DNA from: Rhizobiaceae bacterium MnEN-MB40S
GTDB taxonomy: Bacteria; Pseudomonadota; Alphaproteobacteria; Rhizobiales; Rhizobiaceae
DNA length: 64,000 bases
Assembly: GCA_024343425.1 (NCBI GenBank)
Contig: BRLC01000017.1
Span: 1-64,000, forward strand
Direction: 5' to 3'
In this document: positions 44,803-53,330 of the stretch, one piece after another
How the letters are laid out: the number at the start of each line of letters is the position of its first letter
Position numbering within the stretch: the first letter of the stretch is position 1
Position numbers and translations under genes: made by a program
The notes under the pieces: model-generated
The model's input: only the letters and a program-made list of their open reading frames with translations
Told to the model about the DNA's origin: nothing
Database searches by the model: none

Positions 44803-45393
44803 ATGACGCCAAAGACATTGCTGGAATTGGCCGGCGCGGATCTCCAGCCGCCGAGCCTGGGTCGGGCAAGCCTCGTTTTGATCGACATGCAGAACGAGTA
44901 TGTGGAAGGCCCGATCGCCGTCACCGGATGCGCAGACGCCGTAAAAGCAGCGGCTGTGCTCCTCGACAGAATGCGCAAGGCTGGTCGGCCGATTATTCAT
45001 GTCGCGCACAAGGGGCGGCCTGGAAGTCTCTTTGATCGCGATTCCCATCGTGGTCGGTTCATCGAAGCTCTTGCTCCGCATGAAGGCGAAGCCGTTGTTG
45101 AAAAGGGCTTGCCCAATGCTTTCGCAGGGACCACGCTTGCTGACAATCTCCAGGATCCAAAGAACACCGAACTGATACTGGCCGGTTTCATGACCCATAT
45201 GTGTGTCAGCTCCACGGCGCGCGCCGCGCTCGATCTCGGCTACCGCGTGACGATCGACGCTTGCGCCTGCGCCACGCGGGATCTGCCAGACGGAAAAAGC
45301 GGCGTGATCGGTGCGCAGACGGTCCATGGCGTCGCGCTCGCGGAACTCGCAGATCGCTTCGCCATTGTCGCCCGCAACCACGAATGGCGCTGA
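44803..45393 (+). CDS. Isochorismatase-family cysteine hydrolase
   Basis: A 196-residue cysteine hydrolase. The catalytic triad is D28 (LVLIDMQNEY), K101 (VVEKGLPNAF) and C134 (GFMTHMCVSSTAR). Family members cleave isochorismate, nicotinamide, N-carbamoyl compounds or other amides; the pattern alone does not say which. TGCGGAGGAAATTT precedes ATG 44803, a strong ribosome site. It appears to be a single-gene unit after the autotransporter terminator. Confidence 0.9.
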   Translation: MTPKTLLELAGADLQPPSLGRASLVLIDMQNEYVEGPIAVTGCADAVKAAAVLLDRMRKAGRPIIHVAHKGRPGSLFDRDSHRGRFIEALAPHEGEAVVEKGLPNAFAGTTLADNLQDPKNTELILAGFMTHMCVSSTARAALDLGYRVTIDACACATRDLPDGKSGVIGAQTVHGVALAELADRFAIVARNHEWR

Positions 45394-45443
45394 TCCAGCG
45401 GCGTTGATCCGACGTAGATAGACCGGAAAGCGGCAATGGCGTC

Positions 45444-46190
45444 GTGGAGGATCAGGTTATCTCGTTGCACCATACAATCGGAAAGGCAGTCGTCTTCGGC
45501 GCGTCGGGCGCGATCGGTTCCGCCTTCGTGGAGGCCATTGCGGATCGTTATCCTGATTGCGAGATTGTCGCCGTGTCGCGCAGGAATGACAATGTTCGAC
45601 CTCCAGCGCGGGGCCTGATCTATGACCCGGACGACGCGATTTCCGTGCGCGAGGCGTGCCGCGCTGTCGCAGAGCCGAACCCACCGGACCTCGTTGTCAT
45701 CGCGACGGGAATGCTGCACGAGAAAGGCATAGCGCCGGAGAAAAGCCTGCGCGATCTCGACGCCGCACAGCTCCAGCGACTGTTCGCGGTCAACACGGTG
45801 CTGCCCGCCATGATTGTCAGCCATCTCTCACCATTGATGCCTCGTCGGCGTCCTTTCACGATTGCCGCCCTTTCTGCGCGGGTCGGAAGCATATCCGACA
45901 ACAGGCTCGGCGGCTGGTACGCCTACCGGGCGTCCAAGGCGGCGCTGAACATGATCCTTCGCACCGCGAGCATCGAACTTGCCCGGCGTAATCCGCAATC
46001 AATCATCGTCGGCCTGCATCCGGGAACCGTGGACAGCGCGTTGTCGCGGCCCTTCCAGTCGTCGGTTCCGGACGGCAAGCTGTTTGCGCCGGAATTCGCA
46101 GCGGCAAAATTGCTCGACGTCATCGCAGGTCTGGAACCGGCGAGCAGCGGCGGTTGTTTCGACTGGGCCGGCGAAGAAATACCGGCGTGA
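45444..46190 (+). CDS. Short-chain dehydrogenase (C-factor/CsgA-like type)
   Basis: A 248-residue SDR. The cofactor loop is VVFGASGAIGSAF and the active site YRASK (GWYAYRASKAALNMI). The strand-4 motif is a non-standard VVIATGM in place of NNAG, as in the CsgA/C-factor group. The start is uncertain: GTG 45444 is listed, TTG 45465 lies 12 bases after GGAGGA. It ends 16 bases before the photolyase gene, an association seen in other alphaproteobacteria. The role is unknown. Confidence 0.8.
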   Translation: MEDQVISLHHTIGKAVVFGASGAIGSAFVEAIADRYPDCEIVAVSRRNDNVRPPARGLIYDPDDAISVREACRAVAEPNPPDLVVIATGMLHEKGIAPEKSLRDLDAAQLQRLFAVNTVLPAMIVSHLSPLMPRRRPFTIAALSARVGSISDNRLGGWYAYRASKAALNMILRTASIELARRNPQSIIVGLHPGTVDSALSRPFQSSVPDGKLFAPEFAAAKLLDVIAGLEPASSGGCFDWAGEEIPA

Positions 46191-46206
46191 CGATGGAAAG
46201 GACATT

Positions 46207-47622
46207 ATGGTCGACACGGTGATATTCTGGTTCCGGCAGGATTTGCGGCTGGCCGACAATCCGGCGCTTTGCGCCGCTGCCCAGAGTGGGTCCGTTATTC
46301 CGGTTTACGTGCTGGATCTGGAGTCTGCCGGAGACTGGAAGCCGGGCGCCGCGAGCCTCTGCTGGCTGCACCATTCTCTGAAAGAGCTGAATGACAGCCT
46401 GAGGAACAAGCTTCGCCTGTATCGAGGCGACGCGGCGAAGATCATCCCTGAACTCACCAGCAGGCACGGCGCCGTCTCCGTCCACTGGAACCGGTGCTAC
46501 GAGCCGTGGCGCATCGCGCGAGACAAGGCCATCAAGGCGGATTTGCAGGAAGCAGGCGTTGCTGTCTCAAGCGACAACGGATCGCTGCTGTGGGAGCCCT
46601 GGGAGGTTCTCAAGGACGACGGCGATCCTTATCGCGTCTTCACGCCCTTCTACAAAAAAGGGTGCCTGGCCGCAGCAGCGCCACGCAAGCCGCTTGACAG
46701 GCCGGATCTGACGTTGGCGCAGGCGGACGGTGACGGAATGGCCGTCACGCTGGAAGAACTCGACCTCCTCCCGAAACGCGACTGGGGCAAGGCGATGATG
46801 GAACACTGGGAGGTCGGCGAGGATGCGGCTGAGCGGCGCCTGGAAGATTTCCTCGAAGACGGGCTGAAAGGCTACAAGTCGGGACGAAACTTTCCGGACC
46901 GGGACAATGTCTCGCGCCTTTCGCCGCACCTGCACTACGGCGAATTGTCTCCCAACGCCGCCTGGTACGCGGTCAAGAACAGTGGCGATGGCGCTGATGC
47001 GGATAATTTTCTCAGCGAACTTGCCTGGCGGGAATTCTCATATTCCCTGCTCTACCACTTCCCCGATCTGCCGGTGAAAAACCTGCAAGGCAAGTTTGAC
47101 GATTTTCCGTGGGATGATGACGGAGAGCGCCTGCGCGCCTGGCGTCGCGGGCAGACAGGCATACCGATCGTCGACGCCGGCATGCGTGAATTGTGGCAAA
47201 CCGGCTACATGCACAATCGCGTTCGCATGGTCGTGGGGTCCTTTCTGGTCAAGAACCTGCTTCTGCACTGGCGCGAGGGCGAAGCCTGGTTCTGGGATTG
47301 TCTGGTGGATGCGGATCTCGCCAACAACTCGGCGAGCTGGCAGTGGGCGGCGGGATGCGGCGCTGACGCCGCGCCCTATTTCCGTGTCTTCAATCCGGTG
47401 CTGCAGGGCCAGAAATTTGATGGCAAGGGCCATTACACGCGCCGTTGGGTTCCAGAACTCAAGGATATGCCGGACAAGTGGCTCTTCAATCCCTGGGAGG
47501 CGCCGGCCGACGTGCTGGAAAAAGCAGGCGTGAAGCTTGGCGATGCCTATCCCGAACCGATCGTCGATCTGAAAGAGTCTCGCGAGCGCGCCCTGGAGGC
47601 TTTCAAGCAGACAAAAGGCTAA
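46207..47622 (+). CDS. phrB: Deoxyribodipyrimidine photolyase
   Basis: A 471-residue class I photolyase/cryptochrome-family flavoprotein that repairs UV-made cyclobutane dimers with light. The N-terminal antenna-binding domain starts VDTVIFWFRQDLRLADNPAL. The FAD-binding C-terminal domain has LAWREFSYSLLYH, GQTGIPIVDAGMRELWQTG, MHNRVRMVVGSFLVKNLL, and ANNSASWQWAAGCGADAAPY. ATG 46207 follows GATGGAAAGGAC. Cys in AAGCGADA and the overall length fit CPD photolyases rather than (6-4) types. Confidence 0.93.
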   Translation: MVDTVIFWFRQDLRLADNPALCAAAQSGSVIPVYVLDLESAGDWKPGAASLCWLHHSLKELNDSLRNKLRLYRGDAAKIIPELTSRHGAVSVHWNRCYEPWRIARDKAIKADLQEAGVAVSSDNGSLLWEPWEVLKDDGDPYRVFTPFYKKGCLAAAAPRKPLDRPDLTLAQADGDGMAVTLEELDLLPKRDWGKAMMEHWEVGEDAAERRLEDFLEDGLKGYKSGRNFPDRDNVSRLSPHLHYGELSPNAAWYAVKNSGDGADADNFLSELAWREFSYSLLYHFPDLPVKNLQGKFDDFPWDDDGERLRAWRRGQTGIPIVDAGMRELWQTGYMHNRVRMVVGSFLVKNLLLHWREGEAWFWDCLVDADLANNSASWQWAAGCGADAAPYFRVFNPVLQGQKFDGKGHYTRRWVPELKDMPDKWLFNPWEAPADVLEKAGVKLGDAYPEPIVDLKESRERALEAFKQTKG

Positions 47623-47736
47623 GGCCCAGGCTTCGACGCCGGTTTTCACAGAAACATTCCTGACTGGGACATCGCCGCACTGGCCCTTGCGCGGGAATCC
47701 CTGTAATCAGGCCCGGCGACACCGACGAGGCAGCCC

Positions 47737-48783
47737 ATGCAGCAGATCGAGATCCGCCGTCCCGACGACTGGCACCTTCACCTTCGCGACGGAGCAATGT
47801 TGCAGGGCGTCCTGCCGCACACCAGCGCGCATTTCGGCCGCGCGATCATCATGCCCAATCTCGTGCCTCCCGTCGCTGATAGCCCAGCCGCCGAGGCCTA
47901 TCGCGCCCGCATCATGGACGCTTTGCCGGCTGGTGACCGATTCGCGCCGCTGATGACGCTCTATCTGACCGAGACGACCGACGCCGAAGATGTCGTTTCC
48001 GCCCACGCGTCTGGCCTGATCACCGCGGTCAAGCTCTATCCGGCGGGCGCGACCACCAATTCCCAGAGCGGCGTGCGTGATATCGAGAAGGTCTATCCGG
48101 TACTGGAGCGTATGGCCGACGCAGGCGTGCCGCTCTGCTGCCACGGCGAGGTGACCGATCCTGCGGTCGATATTTTCGATCGTGAAGCGGTCTTCCTAGA
48201 CCGGGTGCTCGATCCGCTGCGACAGCGCATTCCTGGCCTGAGGATCGTGCTGGAGCACGTGACCACCATCCAGGGCGTCGACTATGTGCGCGACGCGGCT
48301 GACGGCATCGCCGGCACCATCACCACGCATCATCTGATCATCAACCGCAACGACATACTCGTCGGCGGTATTCGGCCGCACTATTACTGCCTGCCGGTGG
48401 CCAAGCGCGAGGAACACCGGCTCGCACTGCGCGCGGCGGCTGTCTCGGGCAATCCGCGCTTCTTCCTTGGCACCGATTCCGCGCCGCATGTCGATCCGGC
48501 GAAGGAATGCGGTTGCGGCTGCGCAGGTGTCTTTTCGGCGACCAATACGCTGTCCTGCCTGGCCCACGTCTTCGAAGAGGAAGAGGCGCTCGACCGGCTC
48601 GAGGCTTTCGTCTCGCTCAACGGTCCGGCCTTTTATCGTCTGCCTCCGAATGATGAGAGAATCAGGCTCATCCGGCGCGACGCGCCGGTCGCCTATCCGG
48701 AAAAAATCGAGACGGGCGCAGGGCCGGTTACCCTGTTCGACCCAAAAACGCCGCTTTACTGGGACGTGGAGCTACGCCCCTGA
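47737..48783 (+). CDS. pyrC: Dihydroorotase
   Basis: A 348-residue zinc amidohydrolase of the E. coli PyrC type. Metal ligands H13 and H15 lie in [10 protein letters not shown], and the carboxylated lysine is K99 ([14 protein letters not shown]). CCHGEVTD and LEHVTT give further His ligands, and [10 protein letters not shown] the catalytic Asp. It closes carbamoyl-aspartate to dihydroorotate, step three of pyrimidine synthesis. It lies 27 bases upstream of pyrE, so the two probably share a message. Confidence 0.96.
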   Translation: MQQIEIRRPDDWHLHLRDGAMLQGVLPHTSAHFGRAIIMPNLVPPVADSPAAEAYRARIMDALPAGDRFAPLMTLYLTETTDAEDVVSAHASGLITAVKLYPAGATTNSQSGVRDIEKVYPVLERMADAGVPLCCHGEVTDPAVDIFDREAVFLDRVLDPLRQRIPGLRIVLEHVTTIQGVDYVRDAADGIAGTITTHHLIINRNDILVGGIRPHYYCLPVAKREEHRLALRAAAVSGNPRFFLGTDSAPHVDPAKECGCGCAGVFSATNTLSCLAHVFEEEEALDRLEAFVSLNGPAFYRLPPNDERIRLIRRDAPVAYPEKIETGAGPVTLFDPKTPLYWDVELRP

Positions 48784-48810
48784 CAATCTGGTTTTGAGAG
48801 GATTGCCCGC

Positions 48811-49515
48811 ATGTTTTCCAATGCATTTCCCGAGGCCGAGCAGGTTTCGAAACTTGTCGCCCAGATGCTCATCGAGATCAAGGCGGTGCATTTTCGCGCC
48901 GATCAACCCTACACCTTCACCTCCGGCCTCGCGAGCCCGGTCTATATCGACTGCCGCAAGCTGATCTCCTATCCGCGCATCCGCTCCGCGATTATGGATT
49001 TTTCCGTCGCCACAATCCTGCGTGACGCCGGGTTTGAGCAATTCGACAGCGTTGCGGGCGGCGAAACCGCCGGCATACCCTTCGCCGCCTGGATTTCCGA
49101 ACGCATGGGCTTGCCCATGCAATATGTGCGCAAGAAACCGAAGGGCTTCGGGCGCGACGCGCGCATCGAGGGCAGCATGCCGGAAGGCAGCCGCGTCATC
49201 CTGGTCGAGGATCTGACGACCGACGGCGGAAGCAAGATCAAGTTCGCCGACGCGATCCGCGAGGCGGGCGCGACCATCGAGCACACCTTCGCCATTTTCT
49301 ATTACGATATCTTTCCGGAGGCGCCGCAACGGCTGAAGGATCACGGCATGACGCTGCACTATCTCGCCACCTGGTGGGACGTGCTGGCGCTCTCGCGAGA
49401 GAAAGGCTACTTCGACGAGAAAACGCTCACCGAAGTCGAGGCCTTTCTCAACGGACCGCTTGCCTGGTCGGCGAAGAATGGCGGCATAACAGAACTGCCG
49501 ACGGACAAGGACTGA
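48811..49515 (+). CDS. pyrE: Orotate phosphoribosyltransferase
   Basis: A 234-residue type I phosphoribosyltransferase. The PRPP-binding motif is [20 protein letters not shown]. Early residues include [20 protein letters not shown] and [12 protein letters not shown], typical of the longer alphaproteobacterial PyrE. It converts orotate plus PRPP to OMP, following the dihydroorotase encoded just before it. The carboxynorspermidine synthase gene starts 14 bases later. Confidence 0.96.
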   Translation: MFSNAFPEAEQVSKLVAQMLIEIKAVHFRADQPYTFTSGLASPVYIDCRKLISYPRIRSAIMDFSVATILRDAGFEQFDSVAGGETAGIPFAAWISERMGLPMQYVRKKPKGFGRDARIEGSMPEGSRVILVEDLTTDGGSKIKFADAIREAGATIEHTFAIFYYDIFPEAPQRLKDHGMTLHYLATWWDVLALSREKGYFDEKTLTEVEAFLNGPLAWSAKNGGITELPTDKD

Positions 49516-49529
49516 ACGGAGACGATTGA

Positions 49530-50786
49530 ATGACGAAACCGAACCTGCTGATTATCGGAGCGGGCGGCGTAGGTCAGGTGACCGTCAACAAGGCGGCCCA
49601 GTTCCGCAATGACTTCGGAACCATCACGCTCGCCGCCAGAAACGCCGAAAAGCTTGAACGCATAGCTGGCGAGGTCCAGGAGCGCTGGTCTGCGCCGGGC
49701 GACAAGCGACTGGTCGAGACACGGACGGTTGACGCGCGCAGCGCCGAGGCGGTTGCCGCATTGATCCGCGAGTTGGACGTCGGCCTCTTACTCAACGTCG
49801 CTTCGCCTTACTGCAACGCCGCAATCCTCGACGCCTGCATCGACACCGGAGCGGATTATCTCGACACCGCGCTCGGCGAGGACGAATTCGTCGAGAATAT
49901 CCCGCCCAACTGGTACGAGCGCATCGAGTGGCCGCGCCGCGAAAAGTTCGCCGCGCGGGGCGCCAGCGCATTGCTCGGCATGGGATTCGATCCAGGCGTC
50001 GTCAACATCTTTTGCGCCCACGCGCGCAAGCATTGTTTCGACGCCATCGCCTCCATCGACATCATCGACGTGAACGCCGGCAGCCACGGTCTTTACTTCG
50101 CCACCAATTTCGACGCCGACGTGAACCTGCGCGAGATCAAGGAAGACGTGATCACCTGGAAGAACGGCCGCTGGGAGACAATACCCCACCATTCCGCGTC
50201 CATGGAGGTCGCGCTGCCTGAGGTGGGCGCCCATCGCGTCTACTCCATGGGCCATGACGAATTACAGTCGCTTGCCGTCAATTTCCCGGACACGCCGCAT
50301 ATCGGCTTCTGGATGGGCTTCGGCGAACACTATCTCAAGGTCTTCGACGTGCTCGACAATCTGGGCCTGACCTCATCGATCCCGATCGAGGTCGACGGCG
50401 TCAAGGTCGCGCCCAACCGTGTGATCAAGGCCTTGTTGCCGGACCCGGCTTCCCTTGCGGCCGGCTATACCGGCAAGATATGCATCGGAGCCGATATACG
50501 CGGCAAGAAGGACGGCAAGGAGCGCCGGATCTTTATCTGGTCAAACTGCGATCACGAAGAAAACTTCCGCGAGGTCGGAAGCCAGTCGATTTCCTATTCG
50601 ACCGGCATACCGGTCATAACGGCTGCGCGATTGATGGCCAGCAGCGTGTGGAAACCGAAGACCATGGTCAATGTCGAGGAACTCGATCCCGACCCCTTCC
50701 TGAAGCTGATGCCGGAGGTCGGCATCGACTGGGAAATGCAGGACTTGCCGCTTGACGGAAGCTGGCCTTGGCCGGCCGAGGTGTAA
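49530..50786 (+). CDS. Carboxynorspermidine/carboxyspermidine synthase (dehydrogenase)
   Basis: A 418-residue saccharopine dehydrogenase-family enzyme. The Rossmann motif is LLIIGAGGVGQVTVNKAAQF. It reductively condenses aspartate semialdehyde with a diamine (putrescine or diaminopropane) to carboxyspermidine or carboxynorspermidine. GLYFATNFDADVNLREIKED and MGFGEHYLKVFDVLDNLGLTS are typical of the CASDH/CANSDH group. The decarboxylase gene begins three bases after its stop, completing the route. Confidence 0.92.
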   Translation: MTKPNLLIIGAGGVGQVTVNKAAQFRNDFGTITLAARNAEKLERIAGEVQERWSAPGDKRLVETRTVDARSAEAVAALIRELDVGLLLNVASPYCNAAILDACIDTGADYLDTALGEDEFVENIPPNWYERIEWPRREKFAARGASALLGMGFDPGVVNIFCAHARKHCFDAIASIDIIDVNAGSHGLYFATNFDADVNLREIKEDVITWKNGRWETIPHHSASMEVALPEVGAHRVYSMGHDELQSLAVNFPDTPHIGFWMGFGEHYLKVFDVLDNLGLTSSIPIEVDGVKVAPNRVIKALLPDPASLAAGYTGKICIGADIRGKKDGKERRIFIWSNCDHEENFREVGSQSISYSTGIPVITAARLMASSVWKPKTMVNVEELDPDPFLKLMPEVGIDWEMQDLPLDGSWPWPAEV

Positions 50787-50789
50787 CCC

Positions 50790-51962
50790 TTGGCGCCGCA
50801 CAATTTCGCGAAGCTCAATACTGCGCGCATTCCCACGCCTTGCCATGTGCTCGACCTCGCGCGGCTCGAGCACAATCTGCAGATCCTGAAACGGGTTGGC
50901 GACGAAGCGGGCGTCAGCGTGCTCCTGGCGCTGAAGGCGTTCTCATGCTTTGCAGTGGCCGATCTGGTGATGAAATACCTTTCCGGAACCGCGGCAAGCG
51001 GTCTCTATGAGGCGCGTCTCGGGCGCACGCGCTTCGGTGGGGATGTGCATGCCTATGCGCCGGGCCTCAAGGAAGCGGATATCGACGAGCTTCTGGGTTA
51101 CAGCGACCACCTGATCCTGAACTCGCTGGAACAGTGGTCACGCTTTCGCAGCCGGATCGAAGCGCATGGCGGGGTTGAGACCGGGCTTCGCATCAACCCG
51201 ATGCACAGCGAAGTCGAAAACCCGCTCTATGACCCGTGCGCGTCCTGGTCGCGGCTGGGCGTTCCCGCCAATCAGGTAACGGCGGCCGATCTCGATGGGC
51301 TTTCCGGCATCCATGTCCATGCTCTTTGCGACCATCCTTATGAGGCTTTCGACCGCCTGCTGTCCGCCGTCGAAGCCAAGTGCGCGCCTCTTTTCGGTGC
51401 GGTGGAGTGGATCAATCTCGGCGGCGGTCTGTTGATCACCGATGACGGCTTTCCCCTTGATCGGTTCATCGAAAGGCTTGCGCGCTTTCGCGAACGCACG
51501 GGCCTCAAGGTCTATATCGAGCCGGGCACGGCCGTGGCGCTGCATTCAGGGGCGCTGGTTTCGCAGGTTCTCGATCGTTTCGATTACGGCGCGCCGCTGG
51601 CGGTGATGGATACGTCCGCCACCTGTCACATGCCTGATGTCATAGAAGCGCCGTTTACGCCGGACGTGCTGGGTGCAACCGCGCTTCCGCGCGATACGGC
51701 CAATGAGACGGTGGACGCGCATGTCGTCCGTCTCGGCGGCCCGACTTGCCTGGCCGGAGATATTATCGGGACCTACAGCTTCGAAAAGCCGCCGGAAGTC
51801 GGTGACCGGTTGGTTTTCCTTGATCTTGCCTACTACACGATGGTCAAGGCGACCACATTCAACGGCATGCCGTTGCCGTCGCTTGCGCTCTGGGACAGCC
51901 GCACAGACGCGCTGGAGATCGTCAAGAGTTTCGAATATGCGGATTTCGAGGGACGGCTGTAG
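50790..51962 (+). CDS. nspC: Carboxynorspermidine/carboxyspermidine decarboxylase
   Basis: A 390-residue fold type III PLP enzyme (alanine racemase-like barrel). The PLP lysine is K49 in LLALKAFSCF. EWINLGGGLLITDDGFPLD and YIEPGTAVAL form the phosphate-binding region, and MDTSATCHMPDVIEAP carries the active-site Cys. GPTCLAGDIIGTYSF follows. It decarboxylates carboxy(nor)spermidine, giving spermidine or norspermidine. The start is TTG 50790, three bases after the synthase stop. Most Rhizobiales with this pair make spermidine by this route. Confidence 0.93.
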   Translation: MAPHNFAKLNTARIPTPCHVLDLARLEHNLQILKRVGDEAGVSVLLALKAFSCFAVADLVMKYLSGTAASGLYEARLGRTRFGGDVHAYAPGLKEADIDELLGYSDHLILNSLEQWSRFRSRIEAHGGVETGLRINPMHSEVENPLYDPCASWSRLGVPANQVTAADLDGLSGIHVHALCDHPYEAFDRLLSAVEAKCAPLFGAVEWINLGGGLLITDDGFPLDRFIERLARFRERTGLKVYIEPGTAVALHSGALVSQVLDRFDYGAPLAVMDTSATCHMPDVIEAPFTPDVLGATALPRDTANETVDAHVVRLGGPTCLAGDIIGTYSFEKPPEVGDRLVFLDLAYYTMVKATTFNGMPLPSLALWDSRTDALEIVKSFEYADFEGRL

Positions 51963-52305
51963 AGCCTTCGAGGTTCAAAAATGCTGCGCTTCCGCTAAAC
52001 ACCGATTTATTGGTAAATGCTGCGTTAGATTTGTGTACAGAAGCGCGCGTGGCGCAGCAATTTTTGCAAATCTCGGGAGTGAAATTGCTGCGCTTAAACG
52101 CCATTTATGATGCACTCTTGCATGGAGTGCAACATATCAATTAACTACAATAAAAACAATTATTTATTATTTATTATGCTGCAATGCAACATAGAGAATG
52201 CTGCAGCTATTCCGGATTTATGCTGCAGCGATATGCTGCGCAAAATGCTGCAGATAGCCGGGCGACGAAAAGTGCAGCAATAATAATGCTGCACTGCACA
52301 ATTTA
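51963..52305. repeat. Convergent intergenic region with clustered TGCTGC motifs
   Basis: The 343 bases between the convergent nspC and lysR genes contain eleven copies of TGCTGC or its complement GCAGCA, starting at 51982, 52018, 52054 (rev), 52086, 52177, 52199, 52221, 52234, 52246, 52274 (rev) and 52287; a twelfth at 52316 spans the lysR stop. Most read ATGCTGCG or ATGCTGCA. Spacings of 36 and 36, then 22 and 22 bases occur. An AT-only run lies at about 52140-52175, and TGCACTC-N7-GAGTGCA (52111-52131) could form a hairpin. No gene is seen here. Function unknown. Confidence 0.8.
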
Positions 52306-53187
52306 TTAGATGAATTGCTGCTTTTCGCGTTCTGTCTCGGCCGCAATAAAATCTACGACGGTCTTGATCCGGCGGATATTGCGCAGCGACTCGTGATAGA
52401 CGATCCAGTAGCTGCGGTCGACGCGCAGGTCCGGCAACACGGGCGCCAGATCATCGTAGGGACGGGCGATGAATCGATGAAGGATGCCGATTCCTGCGCC
52501 CGAACGCACAGCTTCCATCTGGCCGAGAACGGCGGATATCTCGAAATCGGATTCCCAGTTGCGCACGAAGTCCGCGCGATAGTGAAGCTGCGGCGAAAAG
52601 ATCAGGTCCTCGACATATCCGACAAGGCGATGGGTTTTCAGATCCGCCGCCGTCTTGGGCGCGCCGAATTCGGCGAGATAGGCTTTGGAGGCGTAGAGGC
52701 CGAGCGCATAGTCGACGAGCTTGCGGGCGACAAGCCGCCCGGTTTGCGGGCGCTCCACGGTTATGGAGATATCGGCTTCGCGGCGTGAGAGTGAAAAACT
52801 CTGTGGCACCGGCACGAGCTGGATCTTCAAACCCGGATATTGTCGTGTCAGGGTTCCGAGCCGGGGCGCCAGAAAGGATATGCCGAAGCCGTCTGTCGCG
52901 CCAATGCGCACAGTGCCGGACACTTCCGTGTCAGTGCGGCCGACCGCTGCGCGCGCCGCCAGCATTTCCGCCTCCATGCGTTCGGCGGCGTGCATGAAGG
53001 CCTCGCCCTCCTGGGTCAGGTCGCAGCCATTGGTGCGGCGGATGAGCAGTTTCGATTGCAGATCGTTTTCCAGAGCCGTGATCCGTCGGCTGACCGTGGC
53101 GTGGTTCAACTCCAGGCGCCGCGAAGCCGCCAGGATCTGCCCGGTTCGCGCCACCGCGAGAAAGATGCGGACATCGTCCCAGTTCAT
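52306..53187 (-). CDS. LysR-family transcriptional regulator
   Basis: A 293-residue LysR regulator of the group with a C-terminal domain like GcvA/AmpR relatives. The HTH reads VRIFLAVARTGQILAASR, then NHATVSRRITALENDL. It is divergent from mmsA with about 140 bases between the starts, so it probably regulates that gene. Three TTGCGC half-sites lie in between. Its 3' end contains one of the TGCTGC motifs that fill the neighbouring intergenic region. Confidence 0.9.
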   Translation of the reverse strand: MNWDDVRIFLAVARTGQILAASRRLELNHATVSRRITALENDLQSKLLIRRTNGCDLTQEGEAFMHAAERMEAEMLAARAAVGRTDTEVSGTVRIGATDGFGISFLAPRLGTLTRQYPGLKIQLVPVPQSFSLSRREADISITVERPQTGRLVARKLVDYALGLYASKAYLAEFGAPKTAADLKTHRLVGYVEDLIFSPQLHYRADFVRNWESDFEISAVLGQMEAVRSGAGIGILHRFIARPYDDLAPVLPDLRVDRSYWIVYHESLRNIRRIKTVVDFIAAETEREKQQFI

Positions 53188-53222
53188 TTTACCCTTGCCT
53201 CCGCATTGCCGGCGCCTGACAA

Positions 53223-53300
53223 TTGCGCCAACTAAGAACTATAAAATGTGCACAACAGATACGCTGGATTGCGCATTGATTTTCATAAATTAAAGCGCAA
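53223..53300. promoter_or_regulatory. TTGCGC half-sites between lysR and mmsA
   Basis: TTGCGC occurs at 53223-53228 and 53269-53274, and its complement GCGCAA at 53295-53300. The last two form an inverted pair with 20 bases between. The position in the divergent promoter region makes them candidate binding sites for the LysR protein. AAGGAGG directly before ATG 53331 is a strong ribosome site. Confidence 0.45.
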
Positions 53301-53330
53301 AGTGCCGGCAATCAATCAAGGAGGACTCCC

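Noticed and set aside
51982..52321. Reading the TGCTGC array as a plasmid-type replication origin
   Set aside because: Iteron-like spacing and an AT run are suggestive, but no rep gene or DnaA box is seen nearby, and the flanking genes are housekeeping.
51982..52321. Reading the TGCTGC array as a CRISPR array
   Set aside because: The repeated unit is only 6-8 bases, spacings vary from 12 to 91, and there are no cas genes.
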